DNA of 64,000 bases from positions 992,001 to 1,056,000 of the forward strand of contig NZ_WUPT01000001.1 in assembly GCF_009830125.1 (NCBI RefSeq), written 5' to 3'. The DNA is from Kangsaoukella pontilimi. GTDB taxonomy: Bacteria; Pseudomonadota; Alphaproteobacteria; Rhodobacterales; Rhodobacteraceae. Under the pieces are notes generated by a model that worked only from the letters and a program-made list of their open reading frames with translations, was not told the DNA's origin and did no database searches. Below are positions 37,224 through 46,763 of this stretch, one piece after another. Every line of letters begins with the position of its first letter. The stretch's first letter is position 1. The translations under genes were made by a program, and so were the position numbers.

Positions 37224-38366
37224 CTACGCCCGGCGGGCTGCCGGGATCAGCGCAAGGATACCAATGGTCAGCGCAGAAAAGACCATGCCCGCAACGAAAG
37301 CAGCCTCCGGGCGACCGGCCACGTCCGAGGCCCACCCGGCGATCACCGGCATCGTCAGCATCGAGGCGTAATAGACCGTGAAGAACAGCCCCATTCCCGC
37401 CGCGCGTTCCTCTCTCGGGATCAACAGTCCCGCCAGCCCCATGACCGGCCCGGCGGACAGCCCGCAGGCGGCGCCGAACCCGATGAACAGCCAGAGTGAC
37501 GAGCCTCCCGCTGCCATCGCGCCCAGAAGCGCGGTCATGGCAAGTACGCAGACCACGATCAGCGAGACATAACGCCCGGTCCGGTCGGCCACTATGCCGC
37601 CCAGGGGGCCGATGATGGCAAGCGCGACCATGGTAAGGCTGGTGACCCGGCCGGCCGCCTCGACCTCCATGCCGCGGGACGTCAGAAGCGCCACGCCGAA
37701 GCCGAAGACCACCGCCAGCGCGCCGTTGAACGTGCCCCAGGCGCCGCCCGTCACCAGCGCCATCGCCACGGTGCGGCGCCCGGCCCAGAACCCGGCCTTG
37801 CGGTCGGAGGCGCCGGGCGCAGGCGCATAGCCGAAGAACAGAAGCGCTGCCAGACCGGCCAGCAGCGCCGAGATCATCAGCGCCGCCGACAGCCCGCTTG
37901 CACCCGCCACGGGCGGCAGAAGGACAAGGGCCAGCGCAATCCCGGCAGGCCAGGACATGACGAAGATCGACATGGCGGTCGCGATCTCGCGCCCCTCGAA
38001 CCAATCTGCGACCATCTTGGTCATCACGATGTTCATCACCACGCCGCCCACACCCGCCATGAGCCGCCCTGCGACCGTCGCGGTCCAGCCGGGGACCAGC
38101 GCCATGATCAGAAACCCCGCCGCCATCAGGATCAGCGACAGGATGACGATGCGTTTCTCCCCGATCCGGTTCGCCAGCGCGCCGCCCGGAATGGCAAGAA
38201 GCAGCCCCGGCGTCATGTAGAGGCCAAGCAGGAACCCGACCGCTCCAAGACCGATGCCAAAGGTCTCGCGCAGAAAAGGCGACAGGGCCGCAACGGTCTG
38301 GAACTGAAACGCCATGACCGTGCGCGCAAGAAACAAGAGCGCCAGCGCACTCCAGCGATTCGACAT
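37224..38366 (-). CDS. MFS transporter (CynX/NimT-like)
   Basis: A 380-residue membrane protein with about twelve helices. It starts MSNRWSALALLFLARTVMAF and has the loop motif GALANRIGEKR after helix two and GGIVADRTGRY in the second half. The general pattern fits the cyanate/nitroimidazole transporter branch, but the substrate is unknown. It is leftward and stands 75 bp downstream of the sulfotransferase-like gene on the same strand. Confidence 0.82.
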   Translation of the reverse strand: MSNRWSALALLFLARTVMAFQFQTVAALSPFLRETFGIGLGAVGFLLGLYMTPGLLLAIPGGALANRIGEKRIVILSLILMAAGFLIMALVPGWTATVAGRLMAGVGGVVMNIVMTKMVADWFEGREIATAMSIFVMSWPAGIALALVLLPPVAGASGLSAALMISALLAGLAALLFFGYAPAPGASDRKAGFWAGRRTVAMALVTGGAWGTFNGALAVVFGFGVALLTSRGMEVEAAGRVTSLTMVALAIIGPLGGIVADRTGRYVSLIVVCVLAMTALLGAMAAGGSSLWLFIGFGAACGLSAGPVMGLAGLLIPREERAAGMGLFFTVYYASMLTMPVIAGWASDVAGRPEAAFVAGMVFSALTIGILALIPAARRA

Positions 38367-38441
38367 GTTCCGATCTCCCCTAACGCGCGGAGACTATCAG
38401 GCAAGCCCACGAAACCGCGACGAAATTCTGTCGTGCGGATC

Positions 38442-39080
38442 CTAGCCCTTTTCGCGTTGGATGGCGGTCTGCTCGGCCCGCGTCTGGTCGGCACGGGCCT
38501 GAAAATCCTCGGCGGTGTTCCCGCGTGGAAAAGGCTTGTCCGGGACAGGCACGCCCAGGAATTCGCAGAGTGGCTCCCAGCCCGATCCAAGCTCGTAGGT
38601 CAAGAGCCGGTCCGGCCCGAACGCCGCCTGAACCTCTTCGATCTGGCGCCGGTAAATCGCGACGATATGTTCGGGATCGTCGATCCTGTCGTCGAAGATC
38701 CTGGCGCGGAGCGCCAAAGCCATCGGCGTCGGATCGTTCTCGGGACGCATACGGTTCAGAATGGTCTTGTCCATGCTGGCGAGCCAGCTTTCGGCGCTGC
38801 GGACCGTCAGCAGGATACGGGCCTCGGGGAAATGCGCCGCCAGCTCGCGCCAGTAATGCGCCGCCGGCCAGTCCACGGTGGCTTCGAACCCGTCAAAGAT
38901 CCGGTCCCAGTCGGGTTCTCGGTCGCCGTTCAGGACATCTACCCAGGCATCGTAGAGATCCTGTCGCGGAAGGACCTCGTACATGTGATGGCAGGGGCTG
39001 AGGCCGAGCATTTCAAGCGCGCGCTTCATCGAGTCGGTTCCGGTCCTGCCGAACCCCGCGCCAATCACCTTCAGCCCCAT
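38442..39080 (-). CDS. Sulfotransferase-family protein
   Basis: A 212-residue protein of the Sulfotransfer_4 type. The N-terminal phosphate-binding loop GAGFGRTGTDSMKRAL would hold PAPS, and FPEARILLTVRSAESWLASM corresponds to the second PAPS-binding region (3' phosphate). The start MGLKVIGAGF at 39080 is preferred to an ATG 28 codons upstream. The acceptor is unknown. It lies 38 bp after the dehydrogenase gene and probably shares its transcript. Confidence 0.8.
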   Translation of the reverse strand: MGLKVIGAGFGRTGTDSMKRALEMLGLSPCHHMYEVLPRQDLYDAWVDVLNGDREPDWDRIFDGFEATVDWPAAHYWRELAAHFPEARILLTVRSAESWLASMDKTILNRMRPENDPTPMALALRARIFDDRIDDPEHIVAIYRRQIEEVQAAFGPDRLLTYELGSGWEPLCEFLGVPVPDKPFPRGNTAEDFQARADQTRAEQTAIQREKG

Positions 39081-39118
39081 GTCGCCCTCCTGTCCGCATG
39101 ATGCGGCCGGGCGGTGGC

Positions 39119-39991
39119 CTATCCCGCCGCGCGCAGCCGCTTGATCAGGCTCGACGTGTCCCAACGCCCGCCGCCCATCTTCTGAACATCCTTATAGAAC
39201 TGATCCACAAGGGCTGTCACCGGCAGGCTTGCGCCCGTCTCATTGGCGGTCCTCAGGCAGATGTCCAGATCCTTCCGCATCCAGTCGACGGCGAAGCCGT
39301 GGTTGAAATGATCGTCCAGCATCGTCTCGTAGCGGTTCGCCATCTGCCACGAACCTGCTGCACCCTGACTGATGACCTCGACCACGGCGCGCCCGTCGAG
39401 ACCGGCCTTCTCGGCGAAATGAAGCGCCTCGGACAGGCCCTGGACCAGACCGGCGATGGCGATCTGGTTGCACATCTTGGTCATCTGGCCCGCGCCGCTC
39501 TCGCCGATGCGGCGGCAGATCTTGGAATAGGCGTCGATGATCGGCTCGGCGCGGGCATAAGCGTCCTCGTCGCCGCCGCACATGACCGACAGAACGCCGT
39601 TCTCGGCCCCCGCCTGCCCGCCCGAGATGGGCGCATCGACGAAGGAGATACCGCGCTCTTTCGCGGCCGCGTACAGCTCGGCCGTGACCGCAGCGGAAAC
39701 GGTCGTGTGATCGACGAAGACCGACCCTTCTGCCATGCCTGCAAACGCCCCGTCCTCGCCCAGGCAGACCGAGCGCAGATCGTCGTCATTGCCGACGCAG
39801 GCCATGACGAACTCGGCGCCGTCGGCGGCCTCGCGCGGTGCCGCGGCGGCGGCCCCCTTGTGCGCGCCCGTCCATTTGCCCGCCTTCTCCGACGAGCGGT
39901 TGTAGACGGTCACGTCATGTCCGGCTGCCGCAAGATGCCCCGCCATCGGGTATCCCATGACACCCAGTCCCAGAAACGCGCATTTCGCCAC
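39119..39991 (-). CDS. 3-hydroxyisobutyrate dehydrogenase-like (beta-hydroxyacid) dehydrogenase
   Basis: NAD(P)-dependent oxidoreductase of 290 residues. The Rossmann motif GLGVMGYPMAGHL starts at residue 8, the substrate-binding block DAPISGGQAGAENG lies near residue 119, and the catalytic lysine falls in GAGQMTKMCNQ near residue 171. The length fits 3-hydroxyisobutyrate and tartronate semialdehyde reductases; which substrate is used cannot be decided. It is the first gene of a leftward set with the sulfotransferase-like and MFS genes, and divergent from the penicillin-acylase-like gene. Confidence 0.88.
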   Translation of the reverse strand: MAKCAFLGLGVMGYPMAGHLAAAGHDVTVYNRSSEKAGKWTGAHKGAAAAAPREAADGAEFVMACVGNDDDLRSVCLGEDGAFAGMAEGSVFVDHTTVSAAVTAELYAAAKERGISFVDAPISGGQAGAENGVLSVMCGGDEDAYARAEPIIDAYSKICRRIGESGAGQMTKMCNQIAIAGLVQGLSEALHFAEKAGLDGRAVVEVISQGAAGSWQMANRYETMLDDHFNHGFAVDWMRKDLDICLRTANETGASLPVTALVDQFYKDVQKMGGGRWDTSSLIKRLRAAG

Positions 39992-40065
39992 GTCAGCCTC
40001 CCTTGTGTTCCGATTGTTCCGGGGGTTTACCTAACGGACAGGCAATCCCAGTCAATAAGGCGTCC

Positions 40066-42531
40066 ATGCTACGGCTTTTTCGATGGCTTCTCAGGATCGT
40101 CACCGGTGCGGTGATCCTGTCCATGCTCGCGGTGGCGCTGCTTTACTGGTTCTTTTCGCGTTCGGTCCCCGACTATAACGAAACGCTGGACGTGGCGGGC
40201 ATCTCGGCCCCGGTCGAGATCGTGCGGGACAATGCAGGCGTGCCGCATATTTTCGGCGCCAATGACATGGATGTCTATTACGGGCTGGGCGTCGCCCATG
40301 CGCAGGACCGGCTCTGGCAGATGCTTCTGCTCCGGCGCACGGCACAGGGGCGGCTTTCCGAGCTTTTCGGGGCGGCCACGCTGGACGTGGACATGCTGAT
40401 CCGGCGCTTCGACCTCTACCCGCTGGCGGTGCGCTCGATGCGGGTTCAGAACGACTACACCACCGCCGCGCTGGAAGCCTATGCCGCCGGGGTGAACGCG
40501 TGGCTCCGCGAGGTGAACGAGGGCGCGCGGGGCCGTGGCGCGCCGGAATTCTGGCTGTTCGAGCCCGCCATCGCGCCGTGGCAACCGGCGGATTCGCTCG
40601 CCATCGGCAAGCTGATCGCGCTCGATCTGTCGAGCCATCTGGATGCCGAGGTGCTGCGCGCGCGCGTGTCGCTGGTGCTGCCGGACGAGCGCGTGCAAGA
40701 CATCCTGCCCGATACGCCGGGCGACGGGACGGCCGCGCTGCCGGAATATGCGAGCCTCTTCGATGAGACCCTTCCGCGCTATGCCGATTTCGGGCCGATG
40801 CCCGAGCATCCGCTCTCGCCCTTCAAACCGCGCGACATGGCGGGGGCATCGAACGCCTGGGCCGCCGCGCCGTCGCGCTCGGCCGCGGGCGCCACGCTTC
40901 TGGCGAGCGACCCTCATCTCGACCTGACCGCGCCGGCCATCTGGTACCTTGCCCGACTGGAACTGGAAACCGGCGGGATCATCGGCGGCACTTTCCCCGG
41001 CGCGCCCGTGATGCTGGTCGGCCGCTCGGACCGGCATGGATGGGGGCTGACCACCTCCTATGCCGACGATCAGGACGTCTATATCGAGAAGGTGAACCCC
41101 GATAACCCCGAAGAGGTGCTGACCCCCGAGGGCTGGAAGCCGCTCACCGCGCGCACCTCGATCGTCCGGGTCAAGGATGCCGAACCGGTGACGCTGACGC
41201 TGCGCTGGTCGGAGAACGGGCCGATCCTGCCCGCGCGGCACTACAACCTCGGCGCTGTAACGCCTCCAGGTCACGTTGCTTCGGTTGCGTGGACCGCGCT
41301 TTCGGACGAGGACACGTCGGTTCAGGCGCTGATGGGGATCATGCGCGCAAGCGACGTGGACGAGGCCCTCGCCGCCAGCGAGGACTTCGTCGCGACCTCG
41401 CAGAACCTTGTCGTGGCCGACCGCGAGCGGATCGCGCTCCGCACCATGGGCGCGCTGCCCCGACGAAGCGCGCGGCACCAGACCGAAGGCCGGATGCCCG
41501 CGCCCGGCTGGATCGCCGAGAACCGCTGGCAGGGTCGCCTGCCGCAGCGCACCAACCCCGCCTTCATTGACCCCGAAGGCGGGATTGTGGGCAACACCAA
41601 CAACAAGATCATCGACCGCGCCTTCCCGCTGCATGTCAGCCACCGATGGGGCGACACGCAGCGCGTCCAGCGCTGGCAGCGGCTGATGCAGGGGCGCGAG
41701 GTGCATACCCGCGAGAGCTTTATCGAGGCGCAGCTCGACACGGTCAGCGTGACCGCGCGGACGCTTCTGCCGCTGGTCGCGCGCGATCTCTGGTTCACCG
41801 GCGAGGCCGCGCCGGAGGGCACGCCCGAGCGCCAGCGCCGCCGCGCGCTCGACCTCCTGGCCGAGTGGAACGGCGAGATGAACGAACACCTGCCCGAGCC
41901 TCTGATATATGCAGCCTGGATGCGCGCCTTGCAGGAACGTCTGATCCGGGACGAGCTTGGGCCGCTGTCCGAAGAATTCACCCGTCCGCAGCCGGTCTTT
42001 CTGGAACGCGTCTTCCGCGATGTCGACGGGGCCGCGCGCTGGTGCGACGTGATCCAGTCGGCCCCCGTCGAGACCTGTTCCGATATCGCGCGCCTGTCGC
42101 TCGACGATGCACTTCTCTGGATCGCCGAGACCTATTCGACCAACCTCGAAAGCCTCCGCTGGGGCGACGCCCATGAGGCGACCCATGACCATCCCGTCCT
42201 TGGCGATATCGGCTGGATCTCATGGCTGGTGAACATCCGGCATTCGACCTCGGGCGGTGATTTCACGCTTCGCGTCGGGCAGTCGAAAGGCGAAGGCGCG
42301 ACGCCCTTCCACAGCGTCAAATCGGCGGCCTATCGCGGTGTCTATGACTTTGCGGACCCGGATTCGTCGGTCTTCATCATCTCGACGGGCCAGTCGGGCC
42401 ACCCGCTCAGCCGTCATTACGACGATCTGGGCGAGCTCTGGCGGCGGGGCGAATACATCCCCATGACCCTCGATCCCGACCTTGCACGCGCGGGCGCAGT
42501 GGGCATCAACCGTCTGGTGCCCGCGCCATGA
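40066..42531 (+). CDS. Penicillin-acylase-like Ntn hydrolase, membrane anchored
   Basis: A 821-residue protein related to penicillin G acylase and acyl-homoserine-lactone acylases. A membrane helix covers about residues 10-30, so the enzyme faces the periplasm. The alpha-chain motif VEIVRDNAGVPHI and GVAHAQDRLWQM are present; the nucleophile is S262 in GASNAWAA, exposed by autocleavage. Later segments NTNNKIIDRAFP and HRWGD fit the beta chain. The amide substrate (beta-lactam, quorum signal or other) cannot be told. A Hint-domain gene follows 36 bp later. Confidence 0.9.
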   Translation: MLRLFRWLLRIVTGAVILSMLAVALLYWFFSRSVPDYNETLDVAGISAPVEIVRDNAGVPHIFGANDMDVYYGLGVAHAQDRLWQMLLLRRTAQGRLSELFGAATLDVDMLIRRFDLYPLAVRSMRVQNDYTTAALEAYAAGVNAWLREVNEGARGRGAPEFWLFEPAIAPWQPADSLAIGKLIALDLSSHLDAEVLRARVSLVLPDERVQDILPDTPGDGTAALPEYASLFDETLPRYADFGPMPEHPLSPFKPRDMAGASNAWAAAPSRSAAGATLLASDPHLDLTAPAIWYLARLELETGGIIGGTFPGAPVMLVGRSDRHGWGLTTSYADDQDVYIEKVNPDNPEEVLTPEGWKPLTARTSIVRVKDAEPVTLTLRWSENGPILPARHYNLGAVTPPGHVASVAWTALSDEDTSVQALMGIMRASDVDEALAASEDFVATSQNLVVADRERIALRTMGALPRRSARHQTEGRMPAPGWIAENRWQGRLPQRTNPAFIDPEGGIVGNTNNKIIDRAFPLHVSHRWGDTQRVQRWQRLMQGREVHTRESFIEAQLDTVSVTARTLLPLVARDLWFTGEAAPEGTPERQRRRALDLLAEWNGEMNEHLPEPLIYAAWMRALQERLIRDELGPLSEEFTRPQPVFLERVFRDVDGAARWCDVIQSAPVETCSDIARLSLDDALLWIAETYSTNLESLRWGDAHEATHDHPVLGDIGWISWLVNIRHSTSGGDFTLRVGQSKGEGATPFHSVKSAAYRGVYDFADPDSSVFIISTGQSGHPLSRHYDDLGELWRRGEYIPMTLDPDLARAGAVGINRLVPAP

Positions 42532-42567
42532 TCCGGGCTAACCTGACCGGGAAGTGAGGACGACGGG

Positions 42568-43611
42568 ATGGCGCAACTTTCCTTCTGGGCACGCGGTGAC
42601 AGCAACACGGCGAATAACGCCTCGCTCAATGTCGAGACGACCAACACGACGCCGACCACGCTGCTGACCTTCGAGACATGGGGCGACAATGGCGACCTGT
42701 CGCTCGACCTGAACGGCGGGCAACCCGATCCGGACACGCGCGTCTATCTGGGCGACGGCACCGAGCCGCTCGAATTCACGGTGGAGTTCCGCGGCATCCT
42801 TCCGGGCAAGAACACCCTGAACGGTGTCGGGCCGGGCAATGCGGACCTGCGCGGCAAGGAGGTGACGATCATCACGCTCAGCACCGGCGAGCGGCTCTTC
42901 ATTGTCACCGACGACTCGACGCTGAGCCTTCTCAGCTTCGATCCCGATGACGCCGCCGCCAAGGAAGCCGCCCGGCAGACGATGGAAAACTTTCCAAACG
43001 GAGCGTTCGCCCTCACCAATGTGGTGGTCTGCTACGCGGCGGGCACGCTGATCGCCACCCCTGAAGGCCCCTGTCCGGTCGAGGCGCTGACACCTGGCGA
43101 TCTGCTGGTCGCCGCCGATGGCGCACCGGTGCGCGTCCGGCTGGTGGTGGCGCGGACTGTCCACGGGATTGAGATGCGCATATTCGAGACGCTCCGCCCC
43201 GTAACCCTGCCCGCCGGCCTCTTCGGTCCGGGACGGCCGATGCGCGACCTGACGGTCACGCCGCTGCACCGGATACTCGTCGAGGACCCGGAACTGGACC
43301 GACTCTTCGGTGCCGCACGGATGTATGTCCACGCGCGCGACCTGCCCGGTGCCCTGCCCGCGCCGCCCTCCGACCGGACCTTCGTGCATGTGCTCTGCGA
43401 CCGGCACGCGGCGCTGATCGCGGAAGGCATTCCAAGCGAGAGCCTGTTTCCCGGCGATGTGGCTTTGATGCGTCTTTCGGCCGCCCAACGCGCCGAGATC
43501 GACGCGGCCTTGCCCGAACGCCCGCGCCAGACCGCCTTTCCCTGTCTCACCCGGAAAGAGGCCGCCGTCTGGCGCGCCGCCGTTCAGAGGCGCGAAAAGC
43601 GGACGGCCTGA
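42568..43611 (+). CDS. Hint-domain (Hedgehog/intein-type) protein
   Basis: A 347-residue protein in two parts. Residues 1-150 form a beta-rich domain with no recognisable family and no signal peptide. Residues 155-330 match Hint_2: nucleophile C155 in CYAAGTLIATPEG, EALTPGDLLVAADG, then TPLHRILVEDP with the conserved histidine and a late HAALIAEGIPSESLFPGD. Such proteins are frequent in Rhodobacteraceae, where the Hint part follows varied N-terminal domains. Self-splicing or cleavage just before C155 is possible but unproven. The last 28 bp overlap hflX on the other strand. Confidence 0.85.
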   Translation: MAQLSFWARGDSNTANNASLNVETTNTTPTTLLTFETWGDNGDLSLDLNGGQPDPDTRVYLGDGTEPLEFTVEFRGILPGKNTLNGVGPGNADLRGKEVTIITLSTGERLFIVTDDSTLSLLSFDPDDAAAKEAARQTMENFPNGAFALTNVVVCYAAGTLIATPEGPCPVEALTPGDLLVAADGAPVRVRLVVARTVHGIEMRIFETLRPVTLPAGLFGPGRPMRDLTVTPLHRILVEDPELDRLFGAARMYVHARDLPGALPAPPSDRTFVHVLCDRHAALIAEGIPSESLFPGDVALMRLSAAQRAEIDAALPERPRQTAFPCLTRKEAAVWRAAVQRREKRTA

Positions 43612-44858
43612 ATGGGCGTCCAGTAGACCTTGAGCCGGACACCGTCATCGGTCGGCATCTCTTCCGTCACCACGCCCTGATCGTAGAGCCATGCGCGCCG
43701 GCGCCCGTCACCATGGGCGAGCGTCACCACGTCCTCCGAGCGGTCGCGGTCGAGCGTGTCGGTGATGGCTGCGACCAACGTGTCCAGCCCGTCGCCCGAC
43801 AGCGCCGAGACCGCGACCACCTCGGGTTTCCGGTCGGCCTCGGTCAGAAGCGCGCTGCGGTCGGTCGAGGTCAGCCGGTCGATCTTGTTCCAGACCTCGA
43901 TCCGGGGCGTCTCCTGCCCGACGCCGATATCCGTCAGGATCGCCTCGACGTCTTCGGCCTGTTCTTCGGTCTCGGCATGGCTGATGTCGCGGACATGGAT
44001 CACGAGATCGGCCTCGAGCACCTCTTCCAGCGTGGCGCGGAAGGCGGCGACAAGCTGGGTGGGCAGGTCCGAGATGAAGCCCACCGTGTCCGACAGGATG
44101 ACCTCGCGGCCCGTGGGCAGGCGGACGGCACGCATGGTGGGGTCAAGCGTCGCGAAGAGCATGTCCTTGGCCATGACATCGGCGCCGGTCATGCGGTTGA
44201 AGAGCGTGGACTTACCCGCGTTCGTATAGCCCACGAGCGCCACGATGGGGTACGGCACCTTTGCCCGCGCCGCCCGGTGGAGACCACGGGTGCGGACGAC
44301 CTTGTCGAGTTGCCGGCGGAGCCGCACGAGTTGCTCGTCGATGGCGCGGCGGTCGGCCTCGATCTGGGTCTCGCCGGGACCGCCGACAAAGCCGAGCCCG
44401 CCCCGCTGCCGTTCAAGGTGGGTCCAGGCCCGGACGAGGCGGGTGCGCTGATAGGTGAGCGCCGCCATTTCCACCTGAAGCACACCCTCGCGGGTTGCAG
44501 CGCGGTCGGAGAAGATTTCCAGGATCAGGCTGGTCCGGTCGAGGAGCTTGACCTTCCACTCGCGTTCGAGGTTCCGCTGCTGAACCGGCGTTACGGGTCC
44601 GTCGATCAGGACAAGTTCGACGTCCTCCGCCGCGATGCGCTGGCCGATTTCGGCCACCTTGCCCTTGCCGAAGAGAAGACCCGGCTGCGGCTTGGCAAGG
44701 CGCACGACGGAGGCGCCGACGACCTCGATTCCCGGCAGCGCATGGGCCAGCGATACGGCTTCGTCGAGCGCGAACGCAGCGTCCCGGCGCTCGGGGTCGC
44801 CGGTCAGTTCCGGATGCAGAACCAGGGCGCGCGTGGCCCCGGCATCGGTGGTGTCCAA
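43584..44858 (-). CDS. hflX: Ribosome-associated GTPase HflX
   Basis: GTPase that splits stalled or heat-damaged ribosomes. It has 424 residues. The N-terminal HflX domain contains LLFGKGKVAEIG and the glycine-rich hinge ERQRGGLGFVGGPGETQIE. The G1 motif GYTNAGKS, G3 DTVGF and G4 NKID follow in order. It begins three bases after the hfq stop and is the last gene of the ntr-trk-hfq-hflX run. Confidence 0.96.
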   Translation of the reverse strand: MDTTDAGATRALVLHPELTGDPERRDAAFALDEAVSLAHALPGIEVVGASVVRLAKPQPGLLFGKGKVAEIGQRIAAEDVELVLIDGPVTPVQQRNLEREWKVKLLDRTSLILEIFSDRAATREGVLQVEMAALTYQRTRLVRAWTHLERQRGGLGFVGGPGETQIEADRRAIDEQLVRLRRQLDKVVRTRGLHRAARAKVPYPIVALVGYTNAGKSTLFNRMTGADVMAKDMLFATLDPTMRAVRLPTGREVILSDTVGFISDLPTQLVAAFRATLEEVLEADLVIHVRDISHAETEEQAEDVEAILTDIGVGQETPRIEVWNKIDRLTSTDRSALLTEADRKPEVVAVSALSGDGLDTLVAAITDTLDRDRSEDVVTLAHGDGRRRAWLYDQGVVTEEMPTDDGVRLKVYWTPIQAVRFSRL

Positions 44859-44861
44859 GAT

Positions 44862-45095
44862 TTACTCTTCGCCTTCGTAGAGGCTGATCGGCTGGGACGG
44901 CATGATGGTCGAAATCGCGTGCTTGTAGACAAGCTGCGACTGCCCGTCACGGCGCAGAAGTACGCAGAAGTTATCGAACCAGGTGATGACGCCCTGCAAT
45001 TTGACGCCATTGATCAGGAAAATCGTCACAGGAACCTTCGTCTTTCTGACATGGTTCAGAAATGCGTCCTGAAGGTTTTGTCTGTCAGAAGCCAT
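44862..45095 (-). CDS. hfq: RNA chaperone Hfq
   Basis: Sm-like hexameric RNA-binding protein that pairs small RNAs with mRNAs. The start [14 protein letters not shown] at 45095 gives 77 residues, the typical alphaproteobacterial length. Sm1 ([19 protein letters not shown]) and Sm2 ([10 protein letters not shown]) are intact. It lies between trkH and hflX. Its presence is relevant to the candidate small RNA at 20431. Confidence 0.97.
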   Translation of the reverse strand: MASDRQNLQDAFLNHVRKTKVPVTIFLINGVKLQGVITWFDNFCVLLRRDGQSQLVYKHAISTIMPSQPISLYEGEE

Positions 45096-45248
45096 GAGTG
45101 TCTTAACCTTTTTTCTTGCATGGCAGCCGGTTGGGTCCGGCTGACCGGTCATATGGACCAGTATGGAATGCGATTCGCGCCATGACTAGCCCCTAATGGG
45201 GCCGAAATGGCCCTAAATTACACGGTTTTTCAAGCGCTTCCGCGCAGG

Positions 45249-46763
45249 TCAGCGCCAGAACTCGGGATTGAGCAGCGCGATGATGGCAAGCGTTTCAAGC
45301 CGACCGAGGATCATCGCCATGACCAGAACGCTCTTGGCGCCGTCGTTCAGGGCGGCCAGAATGATGGGTGCCTCGCCCGCCGCGCTGGCCAGCGGCCCGG
45401 TTGTGGACAGGGAGGCGACGGTCATGATCATCGCCTCTTCGAAGTTCAGCCCGAACCCCGCCAGAAGGGTCGAGACAATGGCGATGGTCAGCGCGAAGAG
45501 CATGAAGAAGATCCACGCCACATAGGCGCCCTGCCGGCGGAACCGCCGCGCCGCCTGCCCGGCGCCGCCCACCGACGAGGGCTGGACCAGCTTTTCCATC
45601 TCGCGGACGCCGTGCTTGTAGAGCGCGAAGATGCGCAACAGCTTCACGCCGCCAGCCGTCGTCGCCACTCCGCCCCCGAACAGCGCCAGCCCCATCAGCA
45701 GAACGCCGGGCGAGGACAGGCCCGACCATGCGCGCGCCGAGTCCCAGCCCGCACTTTCGAACCCGGTAGTGGTCAGGAAGGACGCCACCGTGAACAGCGC
45801 ACCCCAGAGGCCAAGAAGGCCCTCGCGGAAGGAGACGTCCAGCGGCTCTTCGAAGGTCGACACCCAGTGGCGGAGAAACAGAAGAACCGTCAGCGAGACG
45901 ATGATGGTCAGCCCCAGCTTCAGTTCCGGATCACGCGACAGCGACACCCATCCATCCGCCCGGTCATCCGCCGAGAAGGTCAGGCGTGACAGGGCAAAGA
46001 CGAGGAACATCAGGATCAGCATTTCGCCCCCCAGCCCCGCGCCGCTCTGCTCGTTGCCCGCAAGGGGCGTGATGCCAGAGGTCGAAAGCGTCGACATCGC
46101 ATGGCAGATCGCCACGAAGGGCCGGTCGCCAGCCAGGATCAGCGCCACCCAGAGCACCGCGGTCAGCCCGGCATAGACCGGAAAAAGCTTTGCCCCGAAG
46201 CGGACCAGCCGCTCGGAAGGGTCGGCAATGCGGTCGATGGCGGTGGTGCCGACGCTCGCGCCTTGGCCCACCTCTTCGGTCGAGGCCACTTCGAACCCGC
46301 CAAGGTTCAGAGGGGCAAGGATCGCGATGGCGGTCACCCAGACGAAAAAGCCTCCCAGCCATGCCACGAGCGCGCGCCAGAGATGCACGCTGTCGGGCAG
46401 GCGCTCGGGCGCGAACATGGTGAAGCCGGTGGTCGTCGCGCTCGACACCATCTCGACATAGGCGTTGAAGAACCGCGTATCGGGCACCGCCTCGGCCAGC
46501 GGCACCGCCAGCATCACGGGCAGGACTGTGTAGAAGGCAAGAAGCGAAATCAGGTGGCTCCGCCCCTGCCGCCGGATCACGTAGTTCGACGTGGCGATGC
46601 CGATCATCGCGAAAAGCGCCAGAAACAGGATCGAGGGATAGAGAAACGCGCGCGCCGTCTCCAGATCGCGGACGACCCAGGCATGAAGCGCCGGGATCAG
46701 CATTGCCAGTGCCCCGATACCGATCAGGAGCACGATCAGGGGAAGGCTGGCGAGCCGCGTCAT
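45249..46763 (-). CDS. trkH: Trk-type potassium uptake channel TrkH
   Basis: Integral membrane subunit of the Trk K+ uptake system, 504 residues. The four pore-loop sequences are visible: SATTTGFTM, STLSTSGITP, SFLTTTGFES and ASLSTTGPLA, each with a filter glycine. Its ATG overlaps the trkA stop by one base (TGATG), so channel and regulator are produced together. Confidence 0.95.
   Translation of the reverse strand: MTRLASLPLIVLLIGIGALAMLIPALHAWVVRDLETARAFLYPSILFLALFAMIGIATSNYVIRRQGRSHLISLLAFYTVLPVMLAVPLAEAVPDTRFFNAYVEMVSSATTTGFTMFAPERLPDSVHLWRALVAWLGGFFVWVTAIAILAPLNLGGFEVASTEEVGQGASVGTTAIDRIADPSERLVRFGAKLFPVYAGLTAVLWVALILAGDRPFVAICHAMSTLSTSGITPLAGNEQSGAGLGGEMLILMFLVFALSRLTFSADDRADGWVSLSRDPELKLGLTIIVSLTVLLFLRHWVSTFEEPLDVSFREGLLGLWGALFTVASFLTTTGFESAGWDSARAWSGLSSPGVLLMGLALFGGGVATTAGGVKLLRIFALYKHGVREMEKLVQPSSVGGAGQAARRFRRQGAYVAWIFFMLFALTIAIVSTLLAGFGLNFEEAMIMTVASLSTTGPLASAAGEAPIILAALNDGAKSVLVMAMILGRLETLAIIALLNPEFWR

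Noticed and set aside
40069-42192. 707-codon leftward open frame
   Set aside because: Antisense to the penicillin-acylase-like gene and without recognisable motifs.
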